This document shows, piece by piece, positions 10,384 through 19,074 of a stretch of DNA of 36,119 nucleotides (its first letter is position 1; each line of letters opens with the position of its first letter). Source of the stretch: Gyrodactylus bullatarudis (taxonomy: Eukaryota > Platyhelminthes > Monogenea > Gyrodactylidea > Gyrodactylidae); NCBI GenBank assembly GCA_012064415.1, contig SSNU01000140.1, positions 9,928-46,046 of the forward strand, in the 5' to 3' direction. The notes beneath the pieces are model-generated. The model was not told the DNA's origin. It ran no database searches and was given only the letters and a program-made list of their open reading frames with translations. Position numbers and translations under genes: made by a program.

Positions 10384-10433
10384 AAAGTATTGCCACTGAT
10401 GATGCTTTGTGAAATCTACATATGGCCTTCAAT
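10384..10433 (+). ncRNA. Hammerhead ribozyme motif after PLE copy 2, degenerate
   Basis: CTGATGA (10396-10402) and GAAA (10411-10414) sit about 160 nt after the PLE stop, the same place as in copy 1. Stem I keeps GCCA (10392-10395) with TGGC (10423-10426), then decays. Stem III keeps AT/AT around a CTAC loop (10414-10421). The predicted cleavage nucleotide is A10422. Stem II (TGCTTTGT) gives at best two weak pairs. The core is intact but the arms are shorter than in copy 1, so activity is doubtful. Confidence 0.55.
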
Positions 10434-10498
10434 ATAATCTTTTTTCTTATTCCCAAAACTCTTGTTTTACGTATCCAGTACTGTTTATTCTTTACGAA

Positions 10499-10621
10499 AT
10501 GCCCAAGCACGACGAAAATATAAGGAAAAGAATTTTAGACCTCTATGAAAATGATAGTTTTATCGGTAAATTTAATAAGAATATCAGGTCAAAAATTTCA
10601 GCCTACATCCTTTCTAACTAA
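10499..10621 (+). CDS. Possible 40-residue ORF, identity unknown
   Basis: ATG at 10499 opens MPKHDENIRKRILDLYENDS and continues FIGKFNKNIRSKI to a stop at 10619-10621. The pattern (I/L)RK.(I/L)...L......G.(L/F)...(I/L)R..I is loosely like the N-terminal helix-loop-helix of centriolar FOP/CEP20/OFD1 proteins. That is only a pattern match and may be chance. No donor is obvious at its end. It converges with the minus-strand ORF at 10639-10869. Confidence 0.25.
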   Translation: MPKHDENIRKRILDLYENDSFIGKFNKNIRSKISAYILSN

Positions 10622-10638
10622 TCAATGATGAGTCATCA

Positions 10639-10869
10639 CTAGGCCGGTAGAATATTTCGACATTTTTGAGCTTTTGGAATCGACATAAAATTGACATTTT
10701 TCCTAGGTAAATTACATTTACATAAAATGCATTTATCTTCAAAATTATTACAATACATATAATATGATGCAATAGCATTATAAAATTGTATTTTAGATTG
10801 CCAGTCTTGAACATGTTTCAGCATTGAGAAAGTCCGCTCCAAACATTTCAACCACTTGAGAGTAGGCAT
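10639..10869 (-). CDS. Small ORF, 76 residues, unidentified
   Basis: ATG at 10869 to TAG at 10639-10641. The protein is amphipathic and Cys-rich: LKWLKCLERTFSMLKHVQDW, then FYNAIASYYMYCNNFEDKC and a CxxCxC cluster (CILCKC). The middle has the spacing of a helical repeat (A...YY...N.F.). I do not recognise it. Codon use looks coding and the frame is clean for its length, but it could equally be one exon or a relic. Confidence 0.35.
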   Translation of the reverse strand: MPTLKWLKCLERTFSMLKHVQDWQSKIQFYNAIASYYMYCNNFEDKCILCKCNLPRKNVNFMSIPKAQKCRNILPA

Positions 10870-11481
10870 TATTTATGCCAGTTAATAAAAAAATACTATA
10901 AAATTGGTTTCTTTATTTTCATTGGATGGAATTGAAATTAGGGATTGTTTAAGATTCAGTCATGAATCCAATGGATTGAAGCAGTTATGGATTGACTAAG
11001 TTGGAATATCGACTTTTATCGACAACTCAAGGATTGACTTTTATTGAAATTTTATCTCGCTTATTAAAAGATATTACTCGAATCGGTGAATATCATTAGA
11101 ACTAAAATGAGCTGTTTGTTTATTATTTCGACTTTTTACCGGCCTATTTAATTTGGAATTTAGAGTCAAATAAAATTTTAGCGATTTTGTAACTACTGAA
11201 GAGTAGATTTGTATATTAGTTTTACATCATTTTCAATCAGTACATGATTGGTCAATAGAAATCTTATTCTTTACAAAAAATTTCATTGGTAGAATACTAC
11301 TGAATGAATGGTTCAGAAGATCAACTCACAAATTAATATATTTATTTTAATAAAAGAAAATATTTCAGTATTCTGTAATCTGCAACTGACAATTCAAGAT
11401 TTTTGTTATTCCATGCTATATCAATCACCGATAGATAGAGAACATGATGATAGTTTTTATACATAAATACAATAAATTAAA
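10870..11481. other. Non-coding stretch before the TBP 3' end
   Basis: AT-rich, no coding frame or repeat found on either strand. It should contain the TBP 3' UTR next to 11481. Confidence 0.35.
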
Positions 11482-12315
11482 TCAGTATTGCTGTGGGGTT
11501 TGTCTGGTTTTGTCTGATGATTGGAATTTTTTAAGAATCGGGTAAATATTATTGAAAGCTTCGTAGATTTCTTCGCGAACTTTAGCTCCTGTAATGACAA
11601 TTTTACCAGATACAAAAACAAGCAGCACAATCTTTGGACGAGCCATACGATAAATAAGACCGGGAAAAAGTTCTGGTTCATAGGTAGCAAAGCGACTTTG
11701 AGCAACAAATAAACCTTCCAGGCGAATGTGAAACTTGACATCACAGGAGCCAACCATATTTTGTATCTTGAATTCTTTGAAATGTGCATCAAATCCCAAT
11801 TTTTGGATAATTCTCGCGTATTTTCTGGCAGCTAAACGGGCTTGTTCTTCACTCTTGGCCCCAGTACATACCATTTTACCCGATGCAAAGATTAAAGCAG
11901 TTGTTCGAGGCTCACGAATTCTCATTATCACTGCAGCAAAACGCTTCGGGTTATACTCTGCATTTCTGGCACTTAGAGCAATAGACTTTAGGTCTAGAGA
12001 ACAGCCAAGGTATACGGTGCAAACAATGTTTTGCAATTGAGGCTTGGGAATTCCACTATCAGCAGAATTCATTGGAGTATGAGGTGTAGTTGGTGTATGT
12101 GGAGTGCGAAGAAAAGCACTGTTTTGTCCTAAATTAGATCTTGGCAGGGCAGATAGATTGGAACCATTTTGCTGAATAATATTTATAATAGATAAGCCGC
12201 CAGCTGAGAGAGGTGAATCTGTTTGCATTTGTGTCATAGGATTATGAGCTCCAAGAAGGCTATTGATACTTCCAAGGCCACCGGGTTGATCAATGCATCC
12301 AGGATTTTGAGACAT
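11482..12315 (-). CDS. TBP: TATA-box-binding protein
   Basis: An uninterrupted 277-residue frame with no intron. The first ATG is at 12315 ([13 protein letters not shown]); in-frame sequence further upstream has no ATG. A Gln/Asn/Ser/Thr/Pro-rich N-terminal part of ~95 residues includes a [11 protein letters not shown] stretch. The conserved saddle core follows, two direct repeats: [54 protein letters not shown], then [27 protein letters not shown] and [15 protein letters not shown]. The Asn of both LQN/IQN motifs and the four intercalating Phe positions (KRF, LIF, LFP, LVF) are all present. TBP nucleates initiation complexes for all three nuclear polymerases. The gene is divergent from mS34 with 98 bp between start codons, so a shared promoter is likely. 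Confidence 0.98.
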   Translation of the reverse strand: MSQNPGCIDQPGGLGSINSLLGAHNPMTQMQTDSPLSAGGLSIINIIQQNGSNLSALPRSNLGQNSAFLRTPHTPTTPHTPMNSADSGIPKPQLQNIVCTVYLGCSLDLKSIALSARNAEYNPKRFAAVIMRIREPRTTALIFASGKMVCTGAKSEEQARLAARKYARIIQKLGFDAHFKEFKIQNMVGSCDVKFHIRLEGLFVAQSRFATYEPELFPGLIYRMARPKIVLLVFVSGKIVITGAKVREEIYEAFNNIYPILKKFQSSDKTRQTPQQY

Positions 12316-12413
12316 TTTCTTTTTGTATGAATTTTTAATTTTAAACAATCAATTCTGTTTTTTCAACAACTTTCTTTAGATTAATTTATTTTATTAAATA
12401 ATTTGAAAAAATT
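12316..12413. promoter_or_regulatory. Short divergent intergenic region, TBP / mS34
   Basis: Only 98 bp separate the two ATGs, so both promoters and 5' UTRs must fit here or overlap the genes. It is very AT-rich (TTTATTTTATTAAATAATTTG near 12384-12404). No specific site is certain. Confidence 0.45.
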
Positions 12414-13052
12414 ATGGTAAAATATATCGGCAGGGAGTCATTGACTTTCTATGGTAAATATTTGTCTGAAATTTCCATGAGTCTTCGAAATAGAGGCCTA
12501 AACCGAGTAGTCGTTAAAGAATCTGAAACAAAAAAATATAAAGAGGTGTCTTATTACGTATTGAAGGATGTTGAACCTCTTATGTCTGATGATTTCCATA
12601 AAAGATGTCGAGTTAAAGCCCAAAGAATTTTCAGAGGTCATGATCTTGGAATCGTTAATGTTGAAGGAACCCATGAACCAGACTGGAAACTTCTTACTAA
12701 TGAAGAAGCCAATAAATTAATAGAAAAAAATACTGTTAAAGCTCCTTATGAATTTATCAATGTTGTACATAAAATGCCCCCTACTCTTAGCCAATTTCTT
12801 TCTCAGCAATCGGAAAAATTCAAGGATGTAGACTATACATTAAGCAAAGTTGATAATAAATCTAATCCGTTGCTTAGACCACAAGTGGACAACTTACCAG
12901 ATTTAAAATCTGTTTACACAAGCAAGAAGTCAATTGATGAAGCAGACTTGATCAAAAAGGACATTCATCGTAAATCCTACATGCTTTCAAGAAGTGATAC
13001 TCCTGGCCTAAAATGGCGTGTCGTTCTAGAGAAAAAACGCCCTGAAATTTAA
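12414..13052 (+). CDS. MRPS34: Mitochondrial ribosomal protein mS34
   Basis: A 212-residue intronless frame. The start MVKYIGRESLTFYGKYLSEI matches the animal mS34 beginning (KYIGR...F.GK.L.EI), followed by NRGLNRVVVKESETKKY, SYYVLKDVEP, RVKAQRIFRGHDLGIVNVEG and PDWKLLTNEEA, in the order of the family. mS34 is a small-subunit protein of the mitochondrial ribosome specific to mitochondria. No separate cleavable presequence stands out, but the N-terminus is basic. The stop is only 11 bp from the HMG20 stop on the other strand, so the two transcripts probably overlap at their 3' ends. Confidence 0.9.
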   Translation: MVKYIGRESLTFYGKYLSEISMSLRNRGLNRVVVKESETKKYKEVSYYVLKDVEPLMSDDFHKRCRVKAQRIFRGHDLGIVNVEGTHEPDWKLLTNEEANKLIEKNTVKAPYEFINVVHKMPPTLSQFLSQQSEKFKDVDYTLSKVDNKSNPLLRPQVDNLPDLKSVYTSKKSIDEADLIKKDIHRKSYMLSRSDTPGLKWRVVLEKKRPEI

Positions 13053-13063
13053 TTATGAATTTA

Positions 13064-13798
13064 TTAATTAGTTGAAATATATCTTTGAAAAGTTAAATCT
13101 TTTTTGATAATTTTTTCTCTGATGGTTTTTCTTAGTTGTTCATCGGAATTAATTGATTTTAATAGAGTCAAAGTATCATGAGAAGCATCAACAGAATTCA
13201 AATTCGTCACGTGTTCCTTAAGTCCAGTAAAAATCTCATTCTTCAAATCTCTAATAATCTCCTCGAATAGGTCGACGTCATTTGAGAGTATTTCATTTTC
13301 TCGAATTAATGATGAGAGGGATTTTTCCTTTGACTTCAACTCATTATTTTTGTTGTTAAAAACCAACTGTTTACTTTGATTGTGTCGAAATATTTTTTTG
13401 TAGTCAACTTCCCGATCAGAATTGAACTTGAGAAATTCAGAAGAGAATATATTTATTTGATCGGACTTGTTTTCAGTCTCATTAACTTGACATTCAGATT
13501 TTCTTTTGGATGCTCTTCGATCCTTGCACGGAGTTTCGTTATTTTCGCTGCACCACTTCTTATAATCAGAAGTTTGCATATATTCTCTCATTTTAGCTCG
13601 GTATTCTTTCATTTCTCTTCTCTCAACAGCGCGAAGCTTTTCTTTCTCATCTTCTGCAAGCTCTTGCCATGCTTTAGCAAGAAGACGATTTCTTTCCCAT
13701 ACTGGCATGGTATATTTCGAAATGGGATTATTTTTCGTGAATGTTATGAACGCTGTTCTAGGCCTCTTTGGAGCATTCGGATCCTTTATTCTGACCAT
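13064..13798 (-). CDS. HMG-box protein of the HMG20A/HMG20B (BRAF35) type
   Basis: A 244-residue intronless frame from ATG 13798. An HMG box occupies about residues 5-75: KDPNAPKRPRTAFITF, WERNRLLAKAWQELAEDEKE, MKEYRAKMREY. At residues 115-123 comes INIFSSEFL followed by a Glu/Lys/Asn-rich coiled coil to about 200. HMG20 proteins carry the same layout: one box, then IPIFTEEFLNHS..RE and a coiled coil through which they join the LSD1-CoREST deacetylase/demethylase complex. That downstream motif argues for HMG20 rather than HMGB, SSRP1 or TFAM, and I see no mitochondrial presequence. It shares a 249-bp divergent region with COQ2. Confidence 0.82.
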   Translation of the reverse strand: MVRIKDPNAPKRPRTAFITFTKNNPISKYTMPVWERNRLLAKAWQELAEDEKEKLRAVERREMKEYRAKMREYMQTSDYKKWCSENNETPCKDRRASKRKSECQVNETENKSDQINIFSSEFLKFNSDREVDYKKIFRHNQSKQLVFNNKNNELKSKEKSLSSLIRENEILSNDVDLFEEIIRDLKNEIFTGLKEHVTNLNSVDASHDTLTLLKSINSDEQLRKTIREKIIKKDLTFQRYISTN

Positions 13799-14047
13799 TT
13801 ATTTCTTCTTGTAATACGGGTTAGAATAGATTCTAAATTAGAAATGATGGGCCCCACTTTGACTGGACGAACAGTATCGTACAATATTCGTTATTTCAGA
13901 TACAATTGAAATTTTTCAGCAGTGTTGAGCCAACTTAGTAAGTTGAACTTACGACTTTAATTTAAAATTTTTTTGAAAAATAACCTCAATCCAGTAAAAA
14001 AATTAATTTATTTTACCAATGGTTTATATAGGTTGTAAAATTTTAAA
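13799..14047. promoter_or_regulatory. Divergent intergenic region, HMG20-like / COQ2
   Basis: 249 bp between the two start codons, AT-rich, no other gene. It presumably holds both promoters. CCACTTTGACTGGACGAACA near 13854-13873 is less AT-rich than the rest, but no factor site is assigned. Confidence 0.4.
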
Positions 14048-15010
14048 ATGAATGTATTTAGGGTCTCAGGGGTATTCTCTAAATTTGCCAGCTCATCATA
14101 TGTTTACAGGTTTAACCATTCAAAATTCAGTACTAAACCAGATGAAAACTTGTCAAAATTACAACTTTATGCAAAATTATGCCGAGCAGACAAGCCAATA
14201 GGAACATATTTACTTTTCTACCCCTCTGCTTGGAGTATTTTTCTTGCAGACGCTTCTATCTATGAACATTCAAAGTACATTATTCTATTTGGAGTTGGGT
14301 CTTTTTTAATGAGAAGCTTTGGATGTATCGTGAATGATTTTTGGGATAAAGATATCGATTCAAAGACAGCTAGAACTAAGGACAGACCATTAGCTTCTGG
14401 GTCTGTATCTGTATCGGAAGCAGTTTTCTTACTCAACACTCTTGGTATTTTGGGATTTGCAATCCTATTCCAAATGAACAAATTAACAATTGGTTTGGGT
14501 ATATTCAGTTTGATTCCAGTTATATTCTATCCTTTATGTAAGAGATTTATCAATTTGCCTCAACTATTTCTTGGATTTACTTTCAACTATGGCGCCTTGA
14601 TAGGATATGGAGCTGTGACCAATACTTTTGTTCCTGAAATCGTTCTTCCCTTGTATGCAAGTGGAATTTGTTGGACTTTAATTTATGATACAATTTATGG
14701 ATTTCAAGATTCTAAAGATGATAAACGCAATAATGTCCTTTCATCTGCACTTTACTTTGGTCATAATCATTTGGGTATACTTTCCAAGGTAATGTTCCTT
14801 CAGTATGGCCTGTTAACTCTGTCGGGCTATAATGCAGGATTATCTTTACCGTTTTACATAAGTTCTGGATTGATTGCCGGAATTAATTATAGAATGCTCC
14901 AGAATACCGATACTACCAAACCAGAAAAATGTTGGAATTATTTTGTAAATAATAATTTATTGGGATTTTCTATATTGATTTCTATAATTTCTGGGAAAAT
15001 ATATTTTTGA
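14048..15010 (+). CDS. COQ2: 4-hydroxybenzoate polyprenyltransferase, mitochondrial
   Basis: A 320-residue intronless frame. The first ~35 residues are basic and Ser-rich without acids (RVSGVFSKFASSSYVYRF), a typical mitochondrial presequence. Then LCRADKPIGTYLLFYPSAWS, the UbiA-type motif NDFWDKDID at about 96-104 with RPLASG after it, and the second acidic motif YDTIYGFQDSKDD at about 213-225; both bind the Mg-prenyl diphosphate. Eight or so hydrophobic segments fit the UbiA membrane fold of the inner mitochondrial membrane. It attaches the polyprenyl tail to 4-hydroxybenzoate in ubiquinone synthesis. The length is close to that of animal COQ2. Its stop faces the HURP-like stop 75 bp away. 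Confidence 0.95.
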   Translation: MNVFRVSGVFSKFASSSYVYRFNHSKFSTKPDENLSKLQLYAKLCRADKPIGTYLLFYPSAWSIFLADASIYEHSKYIILFGVGSFLMRSFGCIVNDFWDKDIDSKTARTKDRPLASGSVSVSEAVFLLNTLGILGFAILFQMNKLTIGLGIFSLIPVIFYPLCKRFINLPQLFLGFTFNYGALIGYGAVTNTFVPEIVLPLYASGICWTLIYDTIYGFQDSKDDKRNNVLSSALYFGHNHLGILSKVMFLQYGLLTLSGYNAGLSLPFYISSGLIAGINYRMLQNTDTTKPEKCWNYFVNNNLLGFSILISIISGKIYF

Positions 15011-15085
15011 TTCAAAAACATTTTTAATGAGTAATAATTCATGTTTATATTTATGAATATAAAAATAGGAAAAGATTAAATAAGG

Positions 15086-16050
15086 CTAGTCAGTATCTTG
15101 GTTGTCTTCAGCATCCTTACTTGAGAGGATTGCTTTTCTCTTGCTCAAGAATTTAGCAAACATACTGGGTCCCTTGGGTGATTTCTTAGGCTTGGGAACA
15201 TTAGAAGTGCCTCTCTTGGTGAGAACTCGTTTAATAACAGATCTAGTAGGAGTTTTAGGTTTTGGATCAACCACCCAACCTTTATTGCGACACGCTTCAA
15301 CAGCATCAAAAGCCTTATCAACAGATTTTATTTGATCATAAACTGTTTGAAAGTATCCGAGAAGATCATCTAATCCAACCATGGGACAATCATCTTTTAT
15401 GTTTTTAGCCTGTTCCTCTGCCTTTGATATTAGATCAGAGAAAAATTTAAATTTCTTTTCCAGCAAAAGATTACATTTTCCAAGAGCGGCTCGAAGATTT
15501 TCAGATGCTTCATCAGGCATTTTATCTTTTTCCTCGCGAAGAATACAATTCCAGTCACCGAGTGCATATTCAAGTCGTTTTTGTTGCAAATTGAAGACAT
15601 CTTTCAATCTATCAATAGTACCGATGTTGTCAAGGCAAATTGATTTTTCTATATCTCCTTGGTCTTCAATAGAGCTCCTTGTTCTACTCGTAATAGGAGT
15701 ACCAAATAACTGACTATTGGTATTATTAGACTTCATATTGTTAATTATAGATACTGAAAGACGTCTGGTAATTTTACGCATTTCATCTTTTTTGCCAAGG
15801 ATCTTGAGAGGGGTAAAGTCTGATTTCATTTCAGAGGGATCCATCATTGACTTCCGCCTTCGTAATTCAACCATAGGACTCCTGCAAATTATGTCATGTC
15901 GCTCATTTTCGGGGTAATTCAATAGATCATTTGAATAAATGACACCCCGCTTTGGAACATTTTCCGAAAATTTAATATTTTTCACATTATCTAGTTTGAT
16001 CTTTATAAAATAGTTAGAATACAACCTACAAAGTCATCAGTTTCAGTCAT
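15086..16050 (-). CDS. DLGAP-family protein, HURP/DLGAP5-like, with a 29-nt intron
   Basis: Exon 1 (16050-16030) encodes only MTETDDF. The intron 16029-16001, read on the minus strand, starts GTAGG, has a CTAAC branch-like site and ends AAAG. Exon 2 (16000-15086) continues in frame, giving 311 residues. The longer open frame upstream of exon 2 has no ATG, which supports the split. The GKAP domain lies near residues 145-250: RLEYALGDWNCILREEKDK, ASENLRAALGKCNLLLEKKF, LLGYFQTVYDQIKSV. The N-terminal third and the C-terminal 60 residues are basic and Ser/Thr/Pro-rich. A family member in a gene-poor genome is most likely the HURP type, a microtubule-bundling mitotic spindle protein, rather than the synaptic scaffold DLGAP1-4. 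Confidence 0.83.
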
Positions 16051-16157
16051 TTTGACTTTATATTCAGCGGTCTTAAGAATTGAAATAATTAAAAAAATTG
16101 TTAATATATACACTAATTCTTTTATTGATTAAATTTTTATTGAATTTTAATTTAAAA
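16051..16157. promoter_or_regulatory. Divergent intergenic region, HURP-like / SHMT
   Basis: 107 bp between the two ATGs, very AT-rich toward SHMT. No other gene fits; both promoters are inferred to be here. Confidence 0.4.
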
Positions 16158-17267
16158 ATGAGCCTTCAGGATTCTGATTTTGAGGTTTATTCACTCTGCA
16201 AGAAAGAAAAGAATCGTCAAATTAGTGGCATTGAGCTGATTGCATCTGAAAATTTTATAAGCAAAAGTGTCGCTCAAGCCTTGTCATGTTCATTTCACAA
16301 CAAATATTCAGAAGGCTATCCTGGTGCTCGGTATTATGGAGGAAATGAGGTCGTCGATGAGCTTGAGATTCTTTGTCAAAAGAGAGCCCTTGAATGTTAC
16401 AAGTTAAATCGTTTGGAATGGGGTGTCAATGTTCAAGCTTACAGTGGATCAACGGCTAATTTTGCTGTTTACAATGCTTTACTAGGACCTAAAGGAAAAC
16501 TAATGGGACTAAATTTAGCAGATGGAGGCCATCTAACTCATGGTTATATAACTCCTAAAGGAAATAAATTATCAACTTCTTCCATTTATTTCGAATCAAA
16601 ACCATATTTTTTGTCACAAGAAACCCTGGAAGTTGATTTTGATGCTTTGGAAAAATCAGCCATGGTTTTCAATCCTGGCCTCATAATCGCAGGTACTAGT
16701 TCATATACTCGAGTTCTTGACTATAAAAAATTTAGAGCTGTTTGCGATAAAGTAAATTGTTATCTTCTTGCTGATATGGCGCATATTAGTGGCCTTGTTG
16801 CAGGCCAAGTTCATCCATCTCCATTCGAATACGCTGATGTAGTCACTACGACTACGCATAAATCATTACGTGGGCCTCGACACGCGATGATATTCTATCG
16901 TAAACTTGACAAGAATAACAAAGAAACAGATCTCGAATCTAAAATCAACTCAAGTGTTTTTCCTGGAATGCAAGGCGGACCGCACAATCATTCAATGGCG
17001 GCATTAGCAGTTGCTCTAAAAGAAGCATGCCATCCTGAGTTTGCTGAATACCAGGAGAATGTTTTGAAAAACGCTAAAAAACTTTGTGAATTTTTCACTA
17101 AGAATAATGTCAATGTTTTCTCAAACGGCACGGATAATCATATTTGTATTTTGGACTTGAAATCATTGAATATTGATGGTTCAAGGTTAGAATATGTCTT
17201 GTCTCTTGTTAATATTAAAAATAAACTTTGTCTACATATTTTTTTACAGAACGGGACAGTTCTCTAG
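16158..17267 (+). CDS. SHMT: Serine hydroxymethyltransferase, C-terminally truncated copy
   Basis: ATG at 16158 (MSLQDSDFEVYSL); the in-frame upstream part lacks an ATG and no organelle presequence is seen, so a cytosolic form is likely. Residues 1-353 follow SHMT closely: ELIASENF, NKYSEGYPGARYYGGNE, AYSGSTANFAVY, DGGHLTHGY, ADMAHISGLVAGQVHPSPFE and TTTTHKSLRGPR, with the PLP lysine at about 235 and QGGPHNHS at 272-279. After LSLVNI (17216) similarity stops abruptly; 16 unrelated residues precede a stop at 17265-17267. About 110 residues, including the conserved LRLGTPA region, are missing. The enzyme moves a one-carbon unit from serine to tetrahydrofolate. This copy is probably inactive; missing parts occur at 30.2 and 34.6-35.1 kb. 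Confidence 0.9.
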   Translation: MSLQDSDFEVYSLCKKEKNRQISGIELIASENFISKSVAQALSCSFHNKYSEGYPGARYYGGNEVVDELEILCQKRALECYKLNRLEWGVNVQAYSGSTANFAVYNALLGPKGKLMGLNLADGGHLTHGYITPKGNKLSTSSIYFESKPYFLSQETLEVDFDALEKSAMVFNPGLIIAGTSSYTRVLDYKKFRAVCDKVNCYLLADMAHISGLVAGQVHPSPFEYADVVTTTTHKSLRGPRHAMIFYRKLDKNNKETDLESKINSSVFPGMQGGPHNHSMAALAVALKEACHPEFAEYQENVLKNAKKLCEFFTKNNVNVFSNGTDNHICILDLKSLNIDGSRLEYVLSLVNIKNKLCLHIFLQNGTVL

Positions 17268-18775
17268 ACCATTAGAGGTTAATTTTTTTCATTTTAACTT
17301 GGAATAATTAATGAATGCTGATATCGATATAGGCGAAGAATTAACTACGGAAAAAATCAAGGAAAAAGAATAGTGAAACAACTTATAAGTTAATTATTCA
17401 TCCATTTTAAAATCTATCGGGAAATTTAAAAAATAACAAAATTGACTTGCCCAATGGGAAAATTAAAAGCAATTGACTTAAATAGTATTTAATTCAGAAT
17501 AAAAATCAAATTTTTTGTGTACATCGCTTTATTTCAACTTTATTTCAACAAGCTTTACTTTTATAATTAGATAGGCCATACTATTATTGTCGAAATTCTC
17601 AACTCTTTTAGAAAGTGGAATAATTAATGAATGCAGATATCGATATAGGCAAAGAATTAACTACGGAAAAGAATCAAGGAAAAAGAGTAGTGAAAAAACA
17701 TATTCATCCATTTCTTATCTTAGGAAGGACTGTTATCTGCGTCAACTTCACGAAAATGGAGGATCTTGAAATTAGAAGCATCATATCTAGGTTTTGTTTC
17801 ATGGATGTATACCATACATTGTATTCTACACATGTTTAGTATACATTGTATAGCTGGACTGTGCTATCGTACTTTGGCCTCAGCTGTTCTCTTCCTCTTT
17901 CTCCCAGTTTACGTTTTGTCTAATCAACTTACGAAGACCCCACGTGCAAATATACTGATAAATTTCTCCTTTTCTTTTCACCTTAGGGATTTTTTATCTA
18001 TAATAGAGATTTCATATGTTACGGTGAATCTGGGAACTCATGTAAGTCTTAAGACTTCCTGATAGTCCAGTAATTTCCGGCTGATTCCGAATCTAGTCTT
18101 AGAACTCGATTAATGGGCTTCGTTTAGGAGATATTGTAAGAAATCTGAAAATGCAAGATTTTGGTAAATTGAAATTCTATTCTACATAAAATTAATTAAT
18201 AATTATGAATTTATTATTAAAATTAGCAGTGGAATTCTTGCAGATTATGCATAATTGGCAAAAATCTGACAAATATGGATAAAATTCATCAAGTTTTTGC
18301 TTATTATGCATGATCTGCAGGTTTGCTTGCCGACTTCTGGCTGGGACTAATATTTCAAATGGGTTTTATTCATTGGAGAAGAGTTGTAGTTTTTGAGAGA
18401 TAATTGCCTTAAATTCTTTCCAATACTTTCTTTAGAACCATTGTTATTGAGTAAAAGACAATGAGTTTATTCAAGAGAATGTATTTGGTAAATTTATGTT
18501 GATTAATTGAGATAAATTTTAGGAAAAAAATTAGATTACTTTTTCAAGAGGACGTTGGTATTGGTCACGGAAATCATCATGATCACTAGATTCATTACAT
18601 CAAAACATTTTCCATTCTACTCCAGTTTGGCAAACACTTAATGTCACATATTTCTAATCGATGAAGACTATATTTCGGCTTTTATTAATTTACTCAACCA
18701 CAAAAGATTTTGAAAATTATCAAAGTTTATTCATTTATCTTGTGATAATTTTTTGTAAAAAAACATAGAAAGAAT
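17268..18775. repeat. Direct repeats ~115 bp behind SHMT, then no supported gene
   Basis: About 17308-17405 and 17623-17722 are near-identical: TGGAATAATTAATGAATGC, GATATCGATATAGGC, GAATTAACTACGGAAAA and ATTCATCCATTT in the same order. Both could be read as MNADIDIGKELTTEK-like peptides, but the first copy soon stops. I do not recognise the peptide. From 17840 to 18775 there is no gene I can support; short frames are not conserved. Confidence 0.5.
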
Positions 18776-18842
18776 ATTAAATTTATAAAAAATGTTTAAT
18801 GCTTTATTACTATAGAATCGGTCGATTGTAATATGGCTTAGA
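18776..18842 (-). pseudogene. Detached 3' end of a paralogue of the two-repeat gene
   Basis: TATTAAATTTAT, TTTAATGCTTTATTAC, AGAATCGGT and TAATATGGCTT match, in order, positions 19909-19972, which are the last codons, stop and poly(A)-signal region of the gene at 19961-21109. Sequence further into the gene is not matched. It looks like the tail of a deleted second copy or a partial duplication. Confidence 0.55.
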
Positions 18843-19074
18843 GAAAGGAAAAGCAAAGGAGGAAAGTGCTCGCACACACTCAGCCAATACAAAGATTCCT
18901 TCATTCAAAAAGACTCTTTCCCTATTGGTTATTTGTTAGTTGAATCATTGGTATTGGCCAGAAATTTTTCTCTACTGTACTCTATAATATATATGTATAA
19001 ATATCGGTTACAGGTCTGACGAAAATGAAAGCACCTAAAAAATCTTTTCTCGTTCTAACAACTAGCATGACTTA

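Noticed and set aside
15500..15530. CTGATGA followed by GAAA on the minus strand
   Set aside because: It lies inside the HURP-like coding region (MPDEASEN), and no stem I can be formed around it; a chance match to the hammerhead boxes.
16098..16157. Upstream extension of SHMT with a hydrophobic leader
   Set aside because: The extension has no ATG (it would need TTG) and falls in the short divergent promoter region, so the ATG at 16158 is preferred.
17208..17260. Possible intron at the end of the truncated SHMT copy (GTTAAT...TTACAG)
   Set aside because: Splicing it leads to a stop after five codons without SHMT similarity; truncation explains the sequence better.
17766..18062. 98-residue plus-strand ORF after SHMT
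   Set aside because: No recognisable domain; starts inside a repeat unit and overlaps another frame of similar length. Not supported.
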